Source: Heterobilharzia americana (Eukaryota > Platyhelminthes > Trematoda > Strigeidida > Schistosomatidae). Taken from it: a stretch of 64,000 nucleotides of DNA. Made by a program: the position numbers and the translations under genes. Position 1 is the stretch's first letter; each line of letters opens with the position of its first letter. Below, piece by piece: positions 47,461-59,565 of the stretch. The stretch lies in NCBI GenBank assembly GCA_944470555.2, contig OX104127.1, forward strand, positions 140,386,786-140,450,785. Direction: 5' to 3'. Below the pieces are notes generated by a model. The model was not told the origin of the DNA. It saw only the letters and a program-made list of their open reading frames with translations, and did no database searches.

Positions 47461-47824
47461 ATTTATAATGAAGTTAACCTACTTCTCTCTTCGTTTCTGT
47501 CAGTATTCAACTCATGAGAAACACTTTATCATACATATATTTTAAAGTATAAAAGTGCAGATAACTAGATACACTAAAATTCTGTAGATTGTTGAAAAAC
47601 AGAAGTAGGATATTTTTGTATATCTGCAGTGTATGCTATTTCTATTCTTCTACTTAGACTGTATGAGTTGGCTCTCATGAATATTTCATTATTAAAACTG
47701 TAAAAAAGATTCAGCTTAATATAATCTGTCATGCTTGTTTCATTATAATGTAAGGGTCATATGATATTTGATATCTTTTGTACTGATTAGTTATGATAAA
47801 TTTTAAGTGCCGAGACCATGTGAC

Positions 47825-47827
<3 letters not shown>

Positions 47828-47890
<63 letters not shown>
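47828..47890. repeat. (TA)n microsatellite
   Basis: About 31 uninterrupted TA units. The 78-codon ORF that crosses it is an artefact of the repeat. Confidence 0.95.
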
Positions 47891-47893
<3 letters not shown>

Positions 47894-48185
47894 ACACTGG
47901 TTTTTTTAAGCAAAATCATAGTGAACAGGCGATTTGTCTGTATGTTGGCATATTTTATGGCAATATCACTTGTTAAATGTTCACATTTAATGATGATTTA
48001 TTTATTGGTAAACATGCAAATGATTGTTTATGAAGTCTGTTAAACATCATGATAAACATTTACATCTCATAGGCAGAAGCAAACGGAAATGTTACAAAGA
48101 GGAAGAATTTGAGATGAATCCATCTCACTTAGTGATCAAAAGATTAAAAGAAAATTCAACTAGAGGAAACTACATTAGGGTATTA
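47891..48185. other. Unique AT-rich stretch
   Basis: No feature recognised. Confidence 0.3.
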
Positions 48186-48189
48186 TTGA

Positions 48190-48335
48190 TGGGTAGAGAC
48201 TAGCAGTAGAATCTAAGACATGTGTTTCATCCTATTTGGAACTCGTCCCCTGGATGTACCCGAACCCCGTATCCATCACTTTAAAGGCCAAAGCATTGTC
48301 CATTAGGACACGGAATCCCGATAGTCACTAGCTTC
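48190..48335 (-). mobile_element. Smα body, mutated core
   Basis: Minus strand: tRNA-like ccgtgtcctaatggacaatg, then hammerhead with core GGGACGA (C3-U4 lost), stem II ttccaaatagga, TGAAAC and a tgtcttagattctactgcta 3' side. Confidence 0.7.
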
Positions 48336-48429
48336 GAGTCTGAGTGGTAAATGCGCGTGGAAAGTAGGTGATATGACGAGATATAGATTTTCAGCACAAA
48401 CGTCGTCGTAGCACTGTTCATATGTGGTG

Positions 48430-48870
48430 GAGTCACTATGTAAACGATAATGAGGTTAGTCGGCGAAGCTTTACAGACTGAAGTGTGTGTTATATATACC
48501 AATTTACCGTCACCTCGCCGTGCAATACTAGTAGAATTTGGTTTAGGTGGGAAGAAGGTTCAAGGTGGTCAAAGTGAGACATGGCAACAGTTCATAAAGT
48601 CTATGACTGTTGGCCTGAGCTGTGTAGGGATATGTAGAATACCTGTTAGGGTCCTAGAGACGATGAGAACCAGTGGTTGAGGAGCGTTGGCGAAATGGTA
48701 GAAAATCGGCAAAGGTTTTGACTGAGGTTCAATTTTAAACTCCTCTATCTCCTTTGACATGAATCTTTCCTATCCAGTTATTCTGTATATGCTACTGCGA
48801 AGTGTGGCAAGTAGAACTGATGCAGTTTTGTGGGAGGTTCTACGTTGATATTTTCTGCCTGTCTATATTC
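48430..48870 (+). mobile_element. LINE B2 3' fragment
   Basis: Degenerate ORF2 tail in the plus frame (GLGGKKVQGGQSETWQQFIK at 48450-48680), stop, then 3' UTR with gtgtggcaagtagaactgat. Confidence 0.7.
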
Positions 48871-49164
48871 TCGGGTATTCAAGAATTCACAGAAATCCTG
48901 AAATAACCCTACAAAATACTCTACCACACACAAAATTACCAATTACCATCGAAAGGTATAATTATGCTGAAACAGAATAACCCTTTCACACTTTTAACGT
49001 GGCATCATAAATGTGTGTACGTAAATGAAATCAATTTATGTTGTGGATTTCCCGCAAAAGTTTGATTCCGTAAATTGATATGAATAACAATTTTGATATC
49101 AAGGACTGTTTTAGAAACTATTCTTCAGTTTATGATCAAACCCATGTGAATTAAGCAAATAAAT
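48871..49164. other. Unique stretch
   Basis: No feature recognised. Confidence 0.3.
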
Positions 49165-49450
49165 TATGGTGTCTGCTTGATGGCTAGCAGCGAAATCTAG
49201 GACGCGCACTTTGTCCTATTTGGGACTCTTCAACCGGATGTACCTGGACCCCAGTGAATGGTGTTATTCCCACTGAGACTCGAACTCAACCCACACCGCT
49301 TCAAATGCCGAAACGATATCCACTGGGGCATGAGAGCCATCTCTTTTGAGGCAGGTATCAGTTGTTGTTTGATGCTCGTTGCTATACTGTGTCGAATCGC
49401 TTGATCTTTGTTAGCACATGGGCTCCCGTTCGGGTGCCTCGATACTGACC
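49165..49450 (-). mobile_element. Smα unit, minus arm of head-to-head pair
   Basis: Distal segment at 49370-49450 and body at 49189-49345 with a decayed ribozyme (core TTGAAGA; CAAAG for GAAAC). Confidence 0.75.
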
Positions 49451-49720
49451 TAGTAGCACTTTGGTGTTTGAAGCGATGGGTACTGGGTTCGAGCCCCTGT
49501 CGTAACAACATCACTCTGCCCTGGGATGCAGGCATATCCAGCCGACGAATCCCAAACAGAATGAATCGAGCGTTCTATACTTTACTGTTAGCCACCAAGG
49601 TGACAAAAACACAATGAGTAATCAGGCAGTATCGAGGCATCCAGATTGCAGCTCATTTGCTGACAACACAAACCAAGCAATTCACCCTACTGGAACAACA
49701 AGAAGTTACAAGTATCGAAG
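49451..49720 (+). mobile_element. Smα unit, plus arm of head-to-head pair
   Basis: Body 49451-49615 (tggtgtttgaagcgatgggt, B box gggttcgagcccctgtc, core CCGACGA, TGAATC for GAAAC) followed by the distal segment 49623-49717 (ggcagtatcgaggcatccag). Order body-distal matches the other plus copies. Confidence 0.75.
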
Positions 49721-49827
49721 AAATAAAAAAAATCTACATTTCTGTAGTTATCCTGTTGATAAATGCATTCCAACATAAAATAAAGGTCATTTAATATTTA
49801 AACAATCCTGACGTTATAAGAGTTTAT

Positions 49828-50190
49828 ACTAGATGATGATTGAAGGTGAATGAAATTTGGGACAGCGGCCGGATCTCAACCAGCGATGACCGATACTCCC
49901 TCTCTCTAATTCAGTTAGATTGGGATTGGGATGAGAAGTCCTGACTAGGCAGCCAGTGTGAATACGATCAGGCGGGAGTAACGCATCACAAATTTACATG
50001 ATAGTTAGGCAAAACCCACGGTGATTGAAGTAAAATAAATGTTCAGTCAGCTGTCAGATCTCGTAGCTCAGTTGGTAAAACAAGGGCCGAAACCCGGTGG
50101 TCGTTGCTTCGAATTCAACTACAGTCTTACAATCATCATCTAGCCAGTATCATTACTAGTCTGCCAAACCGCAACTATCTCAAATAGTCA
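49828..50190. mobile_element. SINE3 head-to-head pair
   Basis: 49828-49905 is a minus-strand 3' part (gatgatgattgaaggtgaat, gccggatctcaaccagc). 49906-50190 is a full plus-strand copy: 5' ggcagccagtgtgaatacga, box A ctcgtagctcagttggtaaa, B box gttgcttcgaattcaac, tail ending agtctgccaaaccgcaacta. Confidence 0.75.
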
Positions 50191-50789
50191 AAATGATCAT
50201 TATTATAAGAGTTATTTGTCTCAGAAGGTTGTGTTCAAATATTTGTGTCATTTATAAGTATGTAATTCCCTTGTGATATGTACGTGTACACATGAATGTG
50301 TATAACAGTTTTTGTGCTCACATATTCACGTTTTGCATGCACATCATATGAATTAGTAAAATGCAACAACAACACTATGAATATACTTGAACAAACAAAC
50401 AAACAAAAAGACGTGTGATACACTAACTTTTAATAGGGAAAATACTGAATGATTATTGATTTGATTTGATCGATTCAATGGATAATAATCATGAAAAACA
50501 TTCCTCTTATTGAATTCACATAAACATTTGACAGTCTCTAAATCTGAAGTGATTGATTATGAAAGAATAGAATTTTAAGTGTCTAGTGTATTATTCAATG
50601 AAGTAAGACATTCAGTGACATCTTAATCTGATAGATAAGATAATATGACTTCAAATAACTTGTCTAATAATTAGTAATCGGTAAAGGACAAGCTGGAATA
50701 TATCACGAAACAGCTGACGAAACATCACCACTGAGTGTATTGGGTTTAATTTCTGGTCATCATATCGGTGATGATATACCAACCATCAA
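50191..50789. other. Unique AT-rich stretch
   Basis: Contains a short (AAAC)n run near 50394-50408. No gene recognised. Confidence 0.3.
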
Positions 50790-51145
50790 CTAATTGTCGT
50801 TGTTATATTGATCTGGGTGACTAGCAGGGGGAATACAGGGTGCGTGTTTCGTCTTATTTCGGACTTGTCAACCGGATGTACCTGCACCCCAGTGCTGGTG
50901 TCGCTGCCACTCAGGGTCGAACCCAGTACCCATCGCTTCAGATGCCAATAGGCCAATGGGGCACGATAGCCACCTCTTGTGCGATGGGTATCAGTTTTTG
51001 TAATGTCCCGTTGCTATACAGGGCCAAATTGCTCGACCTGTGCTGGCAGATGAGCTTATATTCGAATGCCTTGATAGTGCCGCATATTCATGATGTTCTA
51101 CTGATCTTGGTGACTAGCAGAGGGTTCCTCTGTGTATAAAGGTGA
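50790..51145 (-). mobile_element. Smα tandem remnant
   Basis: Minus-strand order: partial body (51100-51140), distal segment (50995-51085), body (50818-50990), and a possible distal scrap at 50790-50815. The ribozyme has core TTGACAA with CGAAAC kept. Confidence 0.7.
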
Positions 51146-52229
51146 CTCGAAAGTGAAGTGTGGAAGAGGTAACAAGCATCATTTTATCATATCATTTCGA
51201 ACTTTTATTTTGAAAGTTTGTCGAAGAAAAAAACAGACAAAGGACGATTGAAGTAGAGAAGGAGATTCCTTATCAAGTGTTTTGATATGCCTGAGGGTGT
51301 GATGACCTCAGAGTTACTCTCACATGACCACATGTTCAGAACATCTGTTTTCACTTGGTGTGGAGTGTTTCCACAAAAGAGACCAGACGAGAGCAGATAT
51401 CTGGGGCTATCACTGAATTAGTGTAAACTCGGGATACACCTAGGGGATTCGGGAAACCCTGATTACAAACCAGTGAAATAAAAACGCCATACACGATCTC
51501 AAATGGAGGAATGGCAAATGAACTAACCGACAACCATGGGAATGGTGTATCTAACTTTGCTACTTTGCATTATGGATCAGAATTCAAATCAAAGACGTGA
51601 GAAGTGGTCTCCTAAGAAAACCGTCGGCTTCAGTTTTGGCGTCTGGACAGTGTCAAACTCATATGCAAATCATGAGTCAGCATTAATAATGAAGAACACT
51701 AAGTATTAACAAAATCTTCCTTAGACTAACTTTCCACCCAGTCATGTGAATTTTTTTTTATATCGCAGTTATTTTTACAGATACCGTACTAACTCTGTTA
51801 CAAATTCCAAATTTATCCTTACGTTTAATTTTGCCTTACCCAACTAATTGTCATTGACTAGATTTATGGTCTATCTACATCATCTTGAGTTGCTGAACAA
51901 ATGCTTCGAGAAAACTGTGTTTTAGTATGTTATCTGATAAAACTGTTCTGAAACCGCGCGCACTAAGCCGACCATTCTCAAAGTATCGACCTTGATGAAG
52001 ATCGGACAACAGACAAGTTTGGTTGGACTCTGAAAAGCATCTATATTCACACACTAGATCACAGTAAAATGCCATGAAAAACTTCTATCCATCAGGTCAA
52101 AAAGTTTATTTACGTTGTGCTCATTCGGAGACTTTTTGGCATCAGCAGTGGGACTTATTGGTGCTGGTGTCACACTGTGTCGAAGCTGAAGCTGAACTAG
52201 TTGATTCGGTCCTCAATAACAATCTTTTT
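51146..52229. other. Stretch of unknown origin upstream of LINE B1
   Basis: Several short ORFs without recognisable motifs. It may contain diverged 5' LINE B1 sequence, but I cannot show this. Confidence 0.3.
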
Positions 52230-55200
52230 TAGGATGTTTTAATGGGAGGTGCGATAAGAGTGGGAAGTAACTGGCAAGGGAAACAACGTCTGTTTGTCAT
52301 CTCCACCTATACTCAAACTGACTGTAACCCGGATAAAATTAGGAATAAGTTCTACTGTCGATTTGGTGGTTTTCTCTACCATTTCCGCTTGACCGATGTA
52401 TTAGTACTAGCTAGGTACATGGATGCACAGGTCGGATGTCCAGACTTAGAGGATGGTTGTTTTGAGGATCAATGGAGATTAGTAGTCTTAAGTTAGATAG
52501 TGAGGATCATGTTTTACAGCTTTGTGCAGATCGCAATGTGTTTCTGTTCAACACCAACCTCCGGCACACCTATCGTTTTTGTACTATTTGCCGTCTTCTG
52601 TCTGACACTCAGTCAGGGACTCAAACAGATCATACTGAAATCAGCTGCTGATGGCTAACCCGTATTCAGGATTACTGTTCTTTCGGAGGCACCTTTCTTA
52701 ACTTGGGTCACGCTTTAGTGTCAACTATATCCATTTTACTTTTCGGTGATTATCAGAATGGTCTTCTTAAACAGGTCGACGACTCCATCTAATGTCGTAA
52801 CCAAGTACCACACTGATCCAGATTCAAAATTAACTGATGAACTTCCAGAAAGCATCGATGAGCACTAACCGCAATACCAGGGTTCTATGAAAATGGTGAG
52901 TGAAACTGTCTGTGGTTTTGAGGAACGTCAAGTCAATAAGCACTGGATCTCTGAGAGCTCCTTGCAACTTTTTGACCCCTAGTACAATGATATGCATAAG
53001 TCCTTTATGTGACCGATCAAACATTTGATGGTCTTGTGTTCTCTGGGCCGGGTGGTTTAATCGTGAAGCTTTCAGCGTCCTTCTAGACAACATCATCAGC
53101 AAAAACTTCAGAAAGAAGTGAGCTATAAGGCTTTTGCCATAAGTGATTTAGTAGCTTGTACTGATAGCTTTGAGTGTGTTTAGCTGTTTTGCAGAAATTT
53201 CATCATTGTCTCTCTTCGACTGATTGTTCTGCCGACATGAACTTTGACTTTCTTGTTGTTTTTTATTGGTTGACAGATTGGGTCAATGTCAATATGTTTG
53301 TTGATCACTGACTAACCTGAATACCAAGTTTCTAAAATTTCTCTGACATTCTTTGTATTTCATGTGTCTAGGATCTTCACATTTTCCTAGTGAATTCATA
53401 TCCACCGCAGACCCACATACCATGATATGAGCAAAGATATGTGATGACACTTTACTACTAGTTAATGTTCATATAGATGGATAAGAAAAGGGTGACCACT
53501 ATGTAAAATGTAGTGTTTTTCTCAGTCTCTGCAGTTTATTTTGTAGATAATCTTTGTTTAGAATGCCAGTGAGCTACAAATAATGTCCATCATCTCAGGA
53601 TCAAACATTGTTTGTGTAAGGCCCACGACGCGTAGCAGTAGCTGAGTCAGGAGCTGTTCTAGCTCATCAGAACCAGCAGGAATCCTGGTGTTAGTGCGAC
53701 AATCTGCGAAGTAGACGATCTGTCAACCACCAACTCTCACAAACTCTGGGTGAAGCAGTTGCTGCTCCAGCACTGCTGACCTCAACGTACTTTTCTCTAT
53801 GGTCAATTAACACTGACCAACCTAACAGAGTCTCGGTCCGTAAGGAACTCCAAGTAATAAAGCACCATAATTCACCTGGGTCAGATAGCCTACCCCTGGC
53901 CCTTTTTAAGGATGTAGGTGACAGTGTAGACAGAGAATTGATTGTATTTTCCAGATTGATCTAACAAACTAAGTGTCTTATCACTCTAGAATAAAGTCAT
54001 TATTGTACCTATTTTTAATAGGATCTACACAATTTGAATGATATTTATCAGGTAGCAGTGTGCTATGAGCCTCATCTAAAGTGTTTAGCTGTCGTACAAA
54101 AAGCGTGAGAAACTGATTTATGAAGAGCAGACTGATCTTCATTTAGATCGTGGATGCACCAATCTTGTATTCACCTTCTACCAGATGATTGAACTCCATC
54201 ACGCCATCAATATTAAGTCAGTCTTCTATTCGTTGGACTGGACCGTACTTTGAAATTATCCCCTCGAAGTCAGGGAAAATTTTAAACGCCCTATACTTCA
54301 ATGCCCCGGCTAGAGTAAGCGAAGACGGCCACCAACAGATTGGTTAGGTGAGGTTACTTGACTTCTCTATTTCTCTTCATTTTTGACATCGATGACATGA
54401 CGGCACTCTCTCGAAAGACGTGCCGAGTAAGTACATCACCTTATTGAGGGCTCTCTACTCGAACACTTGTGGGCGTGTTACAGCCTATGGTGAGATGTCC
54501 GGGGAGCTGTGGTCATCGAGTGGTATCCGTCAAGGCTGCCCACTGTATCCATTGTTATTCAATTTTATCATAGATATTCTTATGGAGGTCTCCCTCTCGT
54601 CACCTTACTATATCCCTGGAAAATTTTCGTTAGACCTAGAATACGCAGATGACATAGTCCTGTTAGGCGAAGACGCTGATAAGATGCAGAGTCTTCTGAA
54701 CACTTGAGTGGGAATTTGAGAATGTTTGGGATGCGATTTTCACCACCCAAATGCAAATTTTTGCTCCAGGACTGGTCTTCAGCGGTACCGCGGTTAACAA
54801 TAGAGAGTGAAGTGGTTGAGTCTGTCAACCACTTCACTTACCTGGGAAGTAGGATCAGCCGTGCACTGGTGGCTCAGTGGCCGATGAGATTTCTGCACGG
54901 ATACAAAAGGCTCGATTGGCTTTTGCCAATTCGCGCCACCTATGGCGCCGCCGTGATATCCGTTTGTCTACTAAGGGTCGCGTGTACTGCACAGCAGTCC
55001 AGTCTGTTATACTGTATGGCTGTGAAAAATGGCCATTGAAAGTAGAAGATATAAAAAGGCTGCTTCAGGTGTTTGACCACCGTTGCCTTCGTAGTATAGG
55101 ACGTATTCCGTGGTGTCACCGCACCACGTGAGTAATGCAGAAGTGAGGTGTAGAGTTTTAGGGTGAATAGGTAAGTCAGTTGACGAGGTTATGAACCTTC

Positions 55201-55690
55201 ATCGACTGAGATGGTTGGCTCCGACACGTGTTACGTATGCCTAGTCGCCGATTGCCTCGTCACACAATGTTATCCGAAGTAGGTCCAGGCTGGAAAAAGG
55301 CCTAGGTGGCCAGACTAAAACATGGCACCAATGTGTGAAGTGTTTGATCCTTGTTTTGAGTCATGTAGGCGATGCAGACTAGGTGGTTGGGGTCCGCGGG
55401 ACAAGAGGAACCAGTAGTTGGAGACTTTAGGTGATCTGGCTGAGAACCGATGTCAGTGGCACAGATGTATACATACATTATCTTTATCTTAACGACGCTA
55501 TACCGAATCTCACCATTTTCTCATTCTTCCTTTCTCTCTTTTAGTACTTTATATTTATTTTGACTGAATTTTCTTATCCTCATCTTGCAGTTCACTGCCT
55601 TTTTACTTGGTGTATTGATATGAGCTATGACGACTCAGAGTTACGCAGTAATGCCTGGTTCTATGTTGATTTGGATGATGATGATCGAGA
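52230..55690 (+). mobile_element. LINE B1, long degenerate copy
   Basis: Plus strand: endonuclease core at 52242-52500 (RYMDAQVGCP, a decayed D-x-N-A-x-x-G motif), RT start near 53830-53900 (SVRKELQVIKHHNSPGSDSL), RT body at 54420-54707, post-RT region at 54704-55131, ORF2 tail to about 55480, and a 3' UTR to 55690 ending in GAT repeats. A Penelope-type scrap lies inside at about 53040-53115. The 5' border is not defined and no target-site duplication was found. Confidence 0.8.
54420..55131 (+). pseudogene. LINE B1 reverse transcriptase remnant
   Basis: Frame 54420-54707 carries RT motif B, SSGIRQGCPLYPLLFNFIID, and the catalytic box LEYADDIVLLGEDAD with YADD intact. A stop at 54705 and frame shifts follow: the next pieces carry VESVNHFTYLGSRIS (54704-55039) and ISARIQKARLAFANS, SVILYGCEKWPLKVEDIK (54877-55131). 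The protein would have been the retrotransposon polymerase; this copy is broken. Confidence 0.85.
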
Positions 55691-56344
55691 CATCACCTGA
55701 AATAGAGATACTCGATGGTATTGCAAACTTCTTACCAGGTCTTTTTTTCTATTTCTCCATCAATTTTTTTATCTTCTTACGGTTATTATATTACTCCTTT
55801 CTGACACATTTCTTGATGTCCATGTTGTAAACAGATTGTGTTCTACATAAATTAAAAAAGAGAAAATAATTCAACCATTTTTGGATCGTCAGCGGCTGAA
55901 GTTTAAAAAAGCACATCGGTTATAAGGAGTCATTTAAGAGACATAAAAGGGAATTTTTTTTTAATCCATATAGTTTCTCTCGACTATAAGGACATTCTTC
56001 ATTTTTAGTCACTAAGGTTTTTTTATTCCATCATAGACAAATAGTTGTTTTTTACTGTATCTCTTGAGTACATAAGTCTGCCTTCTTTTTAGCTTGCTTT
56101 GTAATCTACAGAAAATGTCCGCAAAACACTTTTTTCAATAGACATTAATTTTACTTGAAATTTTTTCATATTGTTTTGTGTTTAATTTCGGTCTATTTCA
56201 TGTATTTATATATATAGTTGTGACTCGTTGACTTTTTCAGCTGTAAATTGAAGGGGAACCGAGTGACAATATTCTTCTTTCCATACATACACTAACCTTT
56301 AATTTATTCCTTCCGCAGGTGTCGTTTGTCTATACAGTTGAAAT

Positions 56345-57285
56345 AACCAGTCTTAGAAACAGCCAGATAGATAGCCAGACAGATAGATAGACAGACAGAA
56401 TCAACTTAGAATCTCGCGCACAACTGCATCGTTTCAACTTGCTACACTTTACAGTAATGCACAAACAACATGTGGATAGAACAGGAGTGATGTTAAAGTA
56501 GACAAAGTTGTGTGAGAGAATAAACGATTTTAATGCAAATATTCTGGCTTTAGAAAAAGTCAAAAAGTGAATATATCTACGCCAGTGTGACTTATTTTAG
56601 TCACTGCAACAAAAGTAGTTCCTTAAAAACATTCCTTTTATCACGAGGACCCCAGTCAACTAGTCTACATCTCCCAACACGACTGAGACCAAAGGTAAAA
56701 GACCTCATGAACTGGTTCCAGGTCTTAGTCTGGCAACTTTCAGCCCTCTTCCAATTCGGTTCGACTTCCCTAGCATGCCATGTCGAGGTAGGTGGTGACT
56801 AGGCATGGAAAACATATGTCCAAATCATCTCAATGGACAAACCTTCATAACATCATCAACCAACTTGTCTGTCTTGTCTAGTACCCTTCACTTCACTTCA
56901 CTTCACTTCACCTCAACAATACTCACAACATAATTCCACCAAACACAAGCAGTGTCACGAAGACATATATGAACAAACCTGTGTAACTGCTTCATATCTT
57001 CTACTATAAAGAACGATGTCTGACAGCCGTATAGAAGGACAGAACGAACTACATTACAGTATACTTGTTCTTTAATAAGTAGTTGGATATCTTGTGAGTT
57101 GGCTGCAGAAATGACAGAGGTTGGCAAATGCTGGACTGGCCTTATATATCCGAGCTGAGATCTCGTCAGCAACCAGCCCATTCGAGCTGATGCAACTCCC
57201 CAAGTAAGTGAAGTGGTCGACGCATTCCACCAATTCACTCCTTATCATTAAACTGGGAGTGGTTGTAGACCTGTCCTAGGACATC
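56345..57285 (-). mobile_element. LINE B2 fragment, left arm of inverted repeat
   Basis: Minus strand: post-RT region (KEQVYCNVVRSVLLYGCQTS at 56903-57238), ORF2 tail, AAGCTT-type UTR and distal UTR, ending near a CAGATAGATAGC short tandem repeat (56366-56398). The ORF is open for 111 codons but is a truncated LINE piece. Confidence 0.8.
56786..57129 (-). repeat. Inverted repeat arm L (pairs with 59980-60318)
   Basis: 344 bp that match the reverse complement of 59980-60318 with about six substitutions and one extra GTGAA unit, roughly 98% identity. Outside these borders the two LINE B2 copies drop to roughly two-thirds identity. Confidence 0.9.
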
Positions 57286-58069
57286 ATCTTGCATCTGTCA
57301 GGTGCCGGCGAAACGCTTAACAGTCAAACTTACTCAGGTCTCTGCTCAGTGTGTCCAGAAGACGTTGCATTTTATCGACACCTTCGCCTAGGAGTTATCA
57401 GTCATTCTGGCCGAGGGCTTAGATTAAGGTTGGCCTATAATGATTTATATGGTCATGAGGTATCATTAACGTCACAGTAGTCGATGAGTTGTATTCATTA
57501 TTTGTGACTGTTCCATATTCGCCATTGTTAGTTTTTTATCATTAAAGTGTTTCAAAAATGAGACGCTTTTTTCTTCTGAATTTGAGGAAATCAGTATTTT
57601 CATTGGATATCGTATGATGCACTCAAAATGCGTAAATGGTGCAGTTCTACTATATTGACATGATACATGATTATCTGGAAACCTTAGGCAGATACCATGG
57701 TACTCTGAAACAGGTATCCATCTGCTTAAAAGTAGTAAATGAATTTTATTGGTAGATTTTGCTGCTTTACGTAAAAAATTGGGTCAGTCCTTGTCAGCTG
57801 GTGCAGGTTATCTATCCCAGTTTATTCTAGTATGTAGTTGTAAAACATGTCCAGTGAGTGTAGATTATTAATTCAAGATATCGAAAGTGTTTACAAAACA
57901 CTCCATCTAGATGATTGAAACGTCAACTGATTATGTTTTGGAGTTTAGTGCAGACTTTCGAAAATAAACTCAGATCATCATATTGTTTACTTACATCGAC
58001 TGAAGTCAGTGAGAATACATTACATGTCTGCAACCACCATATATTGTCTCCTTACAGTGAATTAGGAGC
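57286..58069. other. Unique stretch
   Basis: No feature recognised; the short ORF at 57289-57480 has no splice support. Confidence 0.3.
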
Positions 58070-58165
58070 TGAATGACGATGGGATGCTGGTATATTCAGC
58101 TGAGGAGTCCTAAGTGAGACGAAACTCACATCCTGGAGTCTGCTACTAGCCATTACCTCTAAGCC
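58070..58165 (+). mobile_element. Smα fragment with complete hammerhead core
   Basis: Core CTGAGGA at 58100-58106, stem II GTCC/GAC-type, GAAA at 58121-58124, cleavage triplet ATC at 58130-58132; stem I pairs five bases (TTCAG/CTGGA). Stem III (ACTC/ACAT) is poorly paired, so activity is uncertain. Lies sense to the host gene, 1.1 kb before the second exon. Confidence 0.65.
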
Positions 58166-59039
58166 AATGAAATACATGACATTGATTTATGAGTTCCTAT
58201 TGTTTTAGTTTGAGACATGGAATTTTCTTGGCTAGAGTAGTCAGAGCATTAGTTTGTTGTGGGTTTACACTTAAAGCGGAATTTACTCTAAGTTGCATAT
58301 ATTAGTGTGAAGACATTTACCCGTTACATCTCGTTAAATTTTGAATAAATTATCATTCTATGGATACTTACTTCCCTTCACTTCATGTCTTTTCGATGTA
58401 TCATTGTGATTTTTTTCTTTCTACTCGTTCTTTGATTATGTACATGTTGAATTGAGAGGTGGTACCACCGGTTTCTATGTTTCTTTTTTTCATATTTATT
58501 GAGTTGGTTGTTGTGAATGTTTCAGATAATATTTCCTACTGGTATTATAACTACATTTAACTCTTTACCGCTTCTTCTGTTTCATCTCAATAGACAAGCT
58601 CATTAAGTCATTATATAGGATTATATTTTAGTCGGCTTCAATGTTTACCAACAACAAAGCATTTAGGACATTTTTCATGTAAATATATATCATTATATCA
58701 TTGTTCACTACTTTCTGAGTGTTATTATGACCACGAATTAACAATATCAGTTGGCAAATGAGATTTACTATATACAGCTCTGTTTCGTTGCAATTTTTTT
58801 AACAGTATGCACTTTGATCCTTTGGATAGGCTGAATTTCAAGGCTGTTAGCTCCTTTGATAAATTCATTATCAGTGAGGATCTTTCTTTATGATAAGACT
58901 AGTGAACATTTATTCTCAAACGTTTGCAAAGATTATTTTGTTTTAGTAAAGCTAAATCATATTACTGACGCGAAGTGAACTAGTGAGACTAAATGGTAGT
59001 TTTCTAATAGTTTTAGTCCTCAAGTAATTCAGTTTAAAG
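58166..59039. other. Unique AT-rich stretch
   Basis: No feature recognised. Confidence 0.3.
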
Positions 59040-59215
59040 GTTTGTAGGAATTTATTTATTGATTTCAAGTCGGTAATCATCACGCACTGCTGAGGTATCC
59101 CATACTGGAATGAAATGGCTTTCCAGTGCTTTTAGGTTGCTGATAGTTCTACAAATGATGTCAGTCCGTAATGAAGGCCAATTTCAAATCGACAGTGTTT
59201 ATTTTTATGGACCTT
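59040..59215. mobile_element. SINE2 foldback just upstream of an exon
   Basis: A minus-strand tail (59045-59083) joins a plus-strand hammerhead: GCACTG (59084-59089) pairs with CAGTGC (59124-59129), core CTGAGGT (A9 to U), TGAAAT. The plus tail runs to 59215. It ends about 90 bp before the exon acceptor. Confidence 0.7.
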
Positions 59216-59306
59216 TTGAACAGGTTTCGTGCATTTTTCTTTTGCTAGATTGCACCGTTTGAAATTTGACCCATTTGTTGTATTTTTCCCTTCTATCTGA
59301 TTTTAG

Positions 59307-59499
59307 TCAAACAAAACTGAGAAGACCATGGTACAGAGAAACGTCTAGTGCAGAAGAGAATGAAAGAGCACGTCAAGCTTATCGTGCTCTTATGACTGTA
59401 ACACTTCTTAAACCTGACAGTCCAGAGTATCGAACATTCACTGAAGAAGTAAGAGCTCGGGCTCTGCGTGATTATGATTTTAGTTATCGGGATTCGGAG
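59307..59499 (+). CDS. Receptor guanylate cyclase, next internal exon (ligand-binding domain)
   Basis: A 193-nt exon: acceptor ctatctgattttag at 59306, donor GGAG|gtaagc after 59499. It enters in phase 2 (one base completes the Ser codon from the 34901-35012 exon) and leaves in phase 0, encoding 64 full codons. The protein has RRPWYRET, an Arg/Glu-rich helix, then AYRALMTVTLLKPDSPEY and DYDFSYRD. Receptor guanylate cyclases carry this RPW..., ...T(I/V)T...P..PEY block directly after the FFN segment of the ANF-receptor domain, so the two exons are consecutive parts of the same domain. The upstream ATG at 59266 lies in the intron and is not a start. Transmembrane, kinase-like and cyclase domains must lie beyond 64000. 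Confidence 0.85.
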
Positions 59500-59565
59500 G
59501 TAAGCAGAAGTCTTATTACTCTATTTCATATTCGAAATTTTGATATTTTTATATTTCATGTCAGT

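Larger units (their letters stand above)
35013..59306 (+). other. 24.3-kb intron of the receptor guanylate cyclase gene
   Basis: Inferred from the compatible phases and consecutive domain content of the flanking exons. It starts gtgtgt and ends in a T-rich tract with tgattttag. It contains a 2.4-kb LINE A copy, a 3.4-kb LINE B1 copy, a MITE cluster and many SINEs in both orientations. I cannot exclude a small extra exon inside, but none was seen and the protein order does not require one. Confidence 0.7.
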
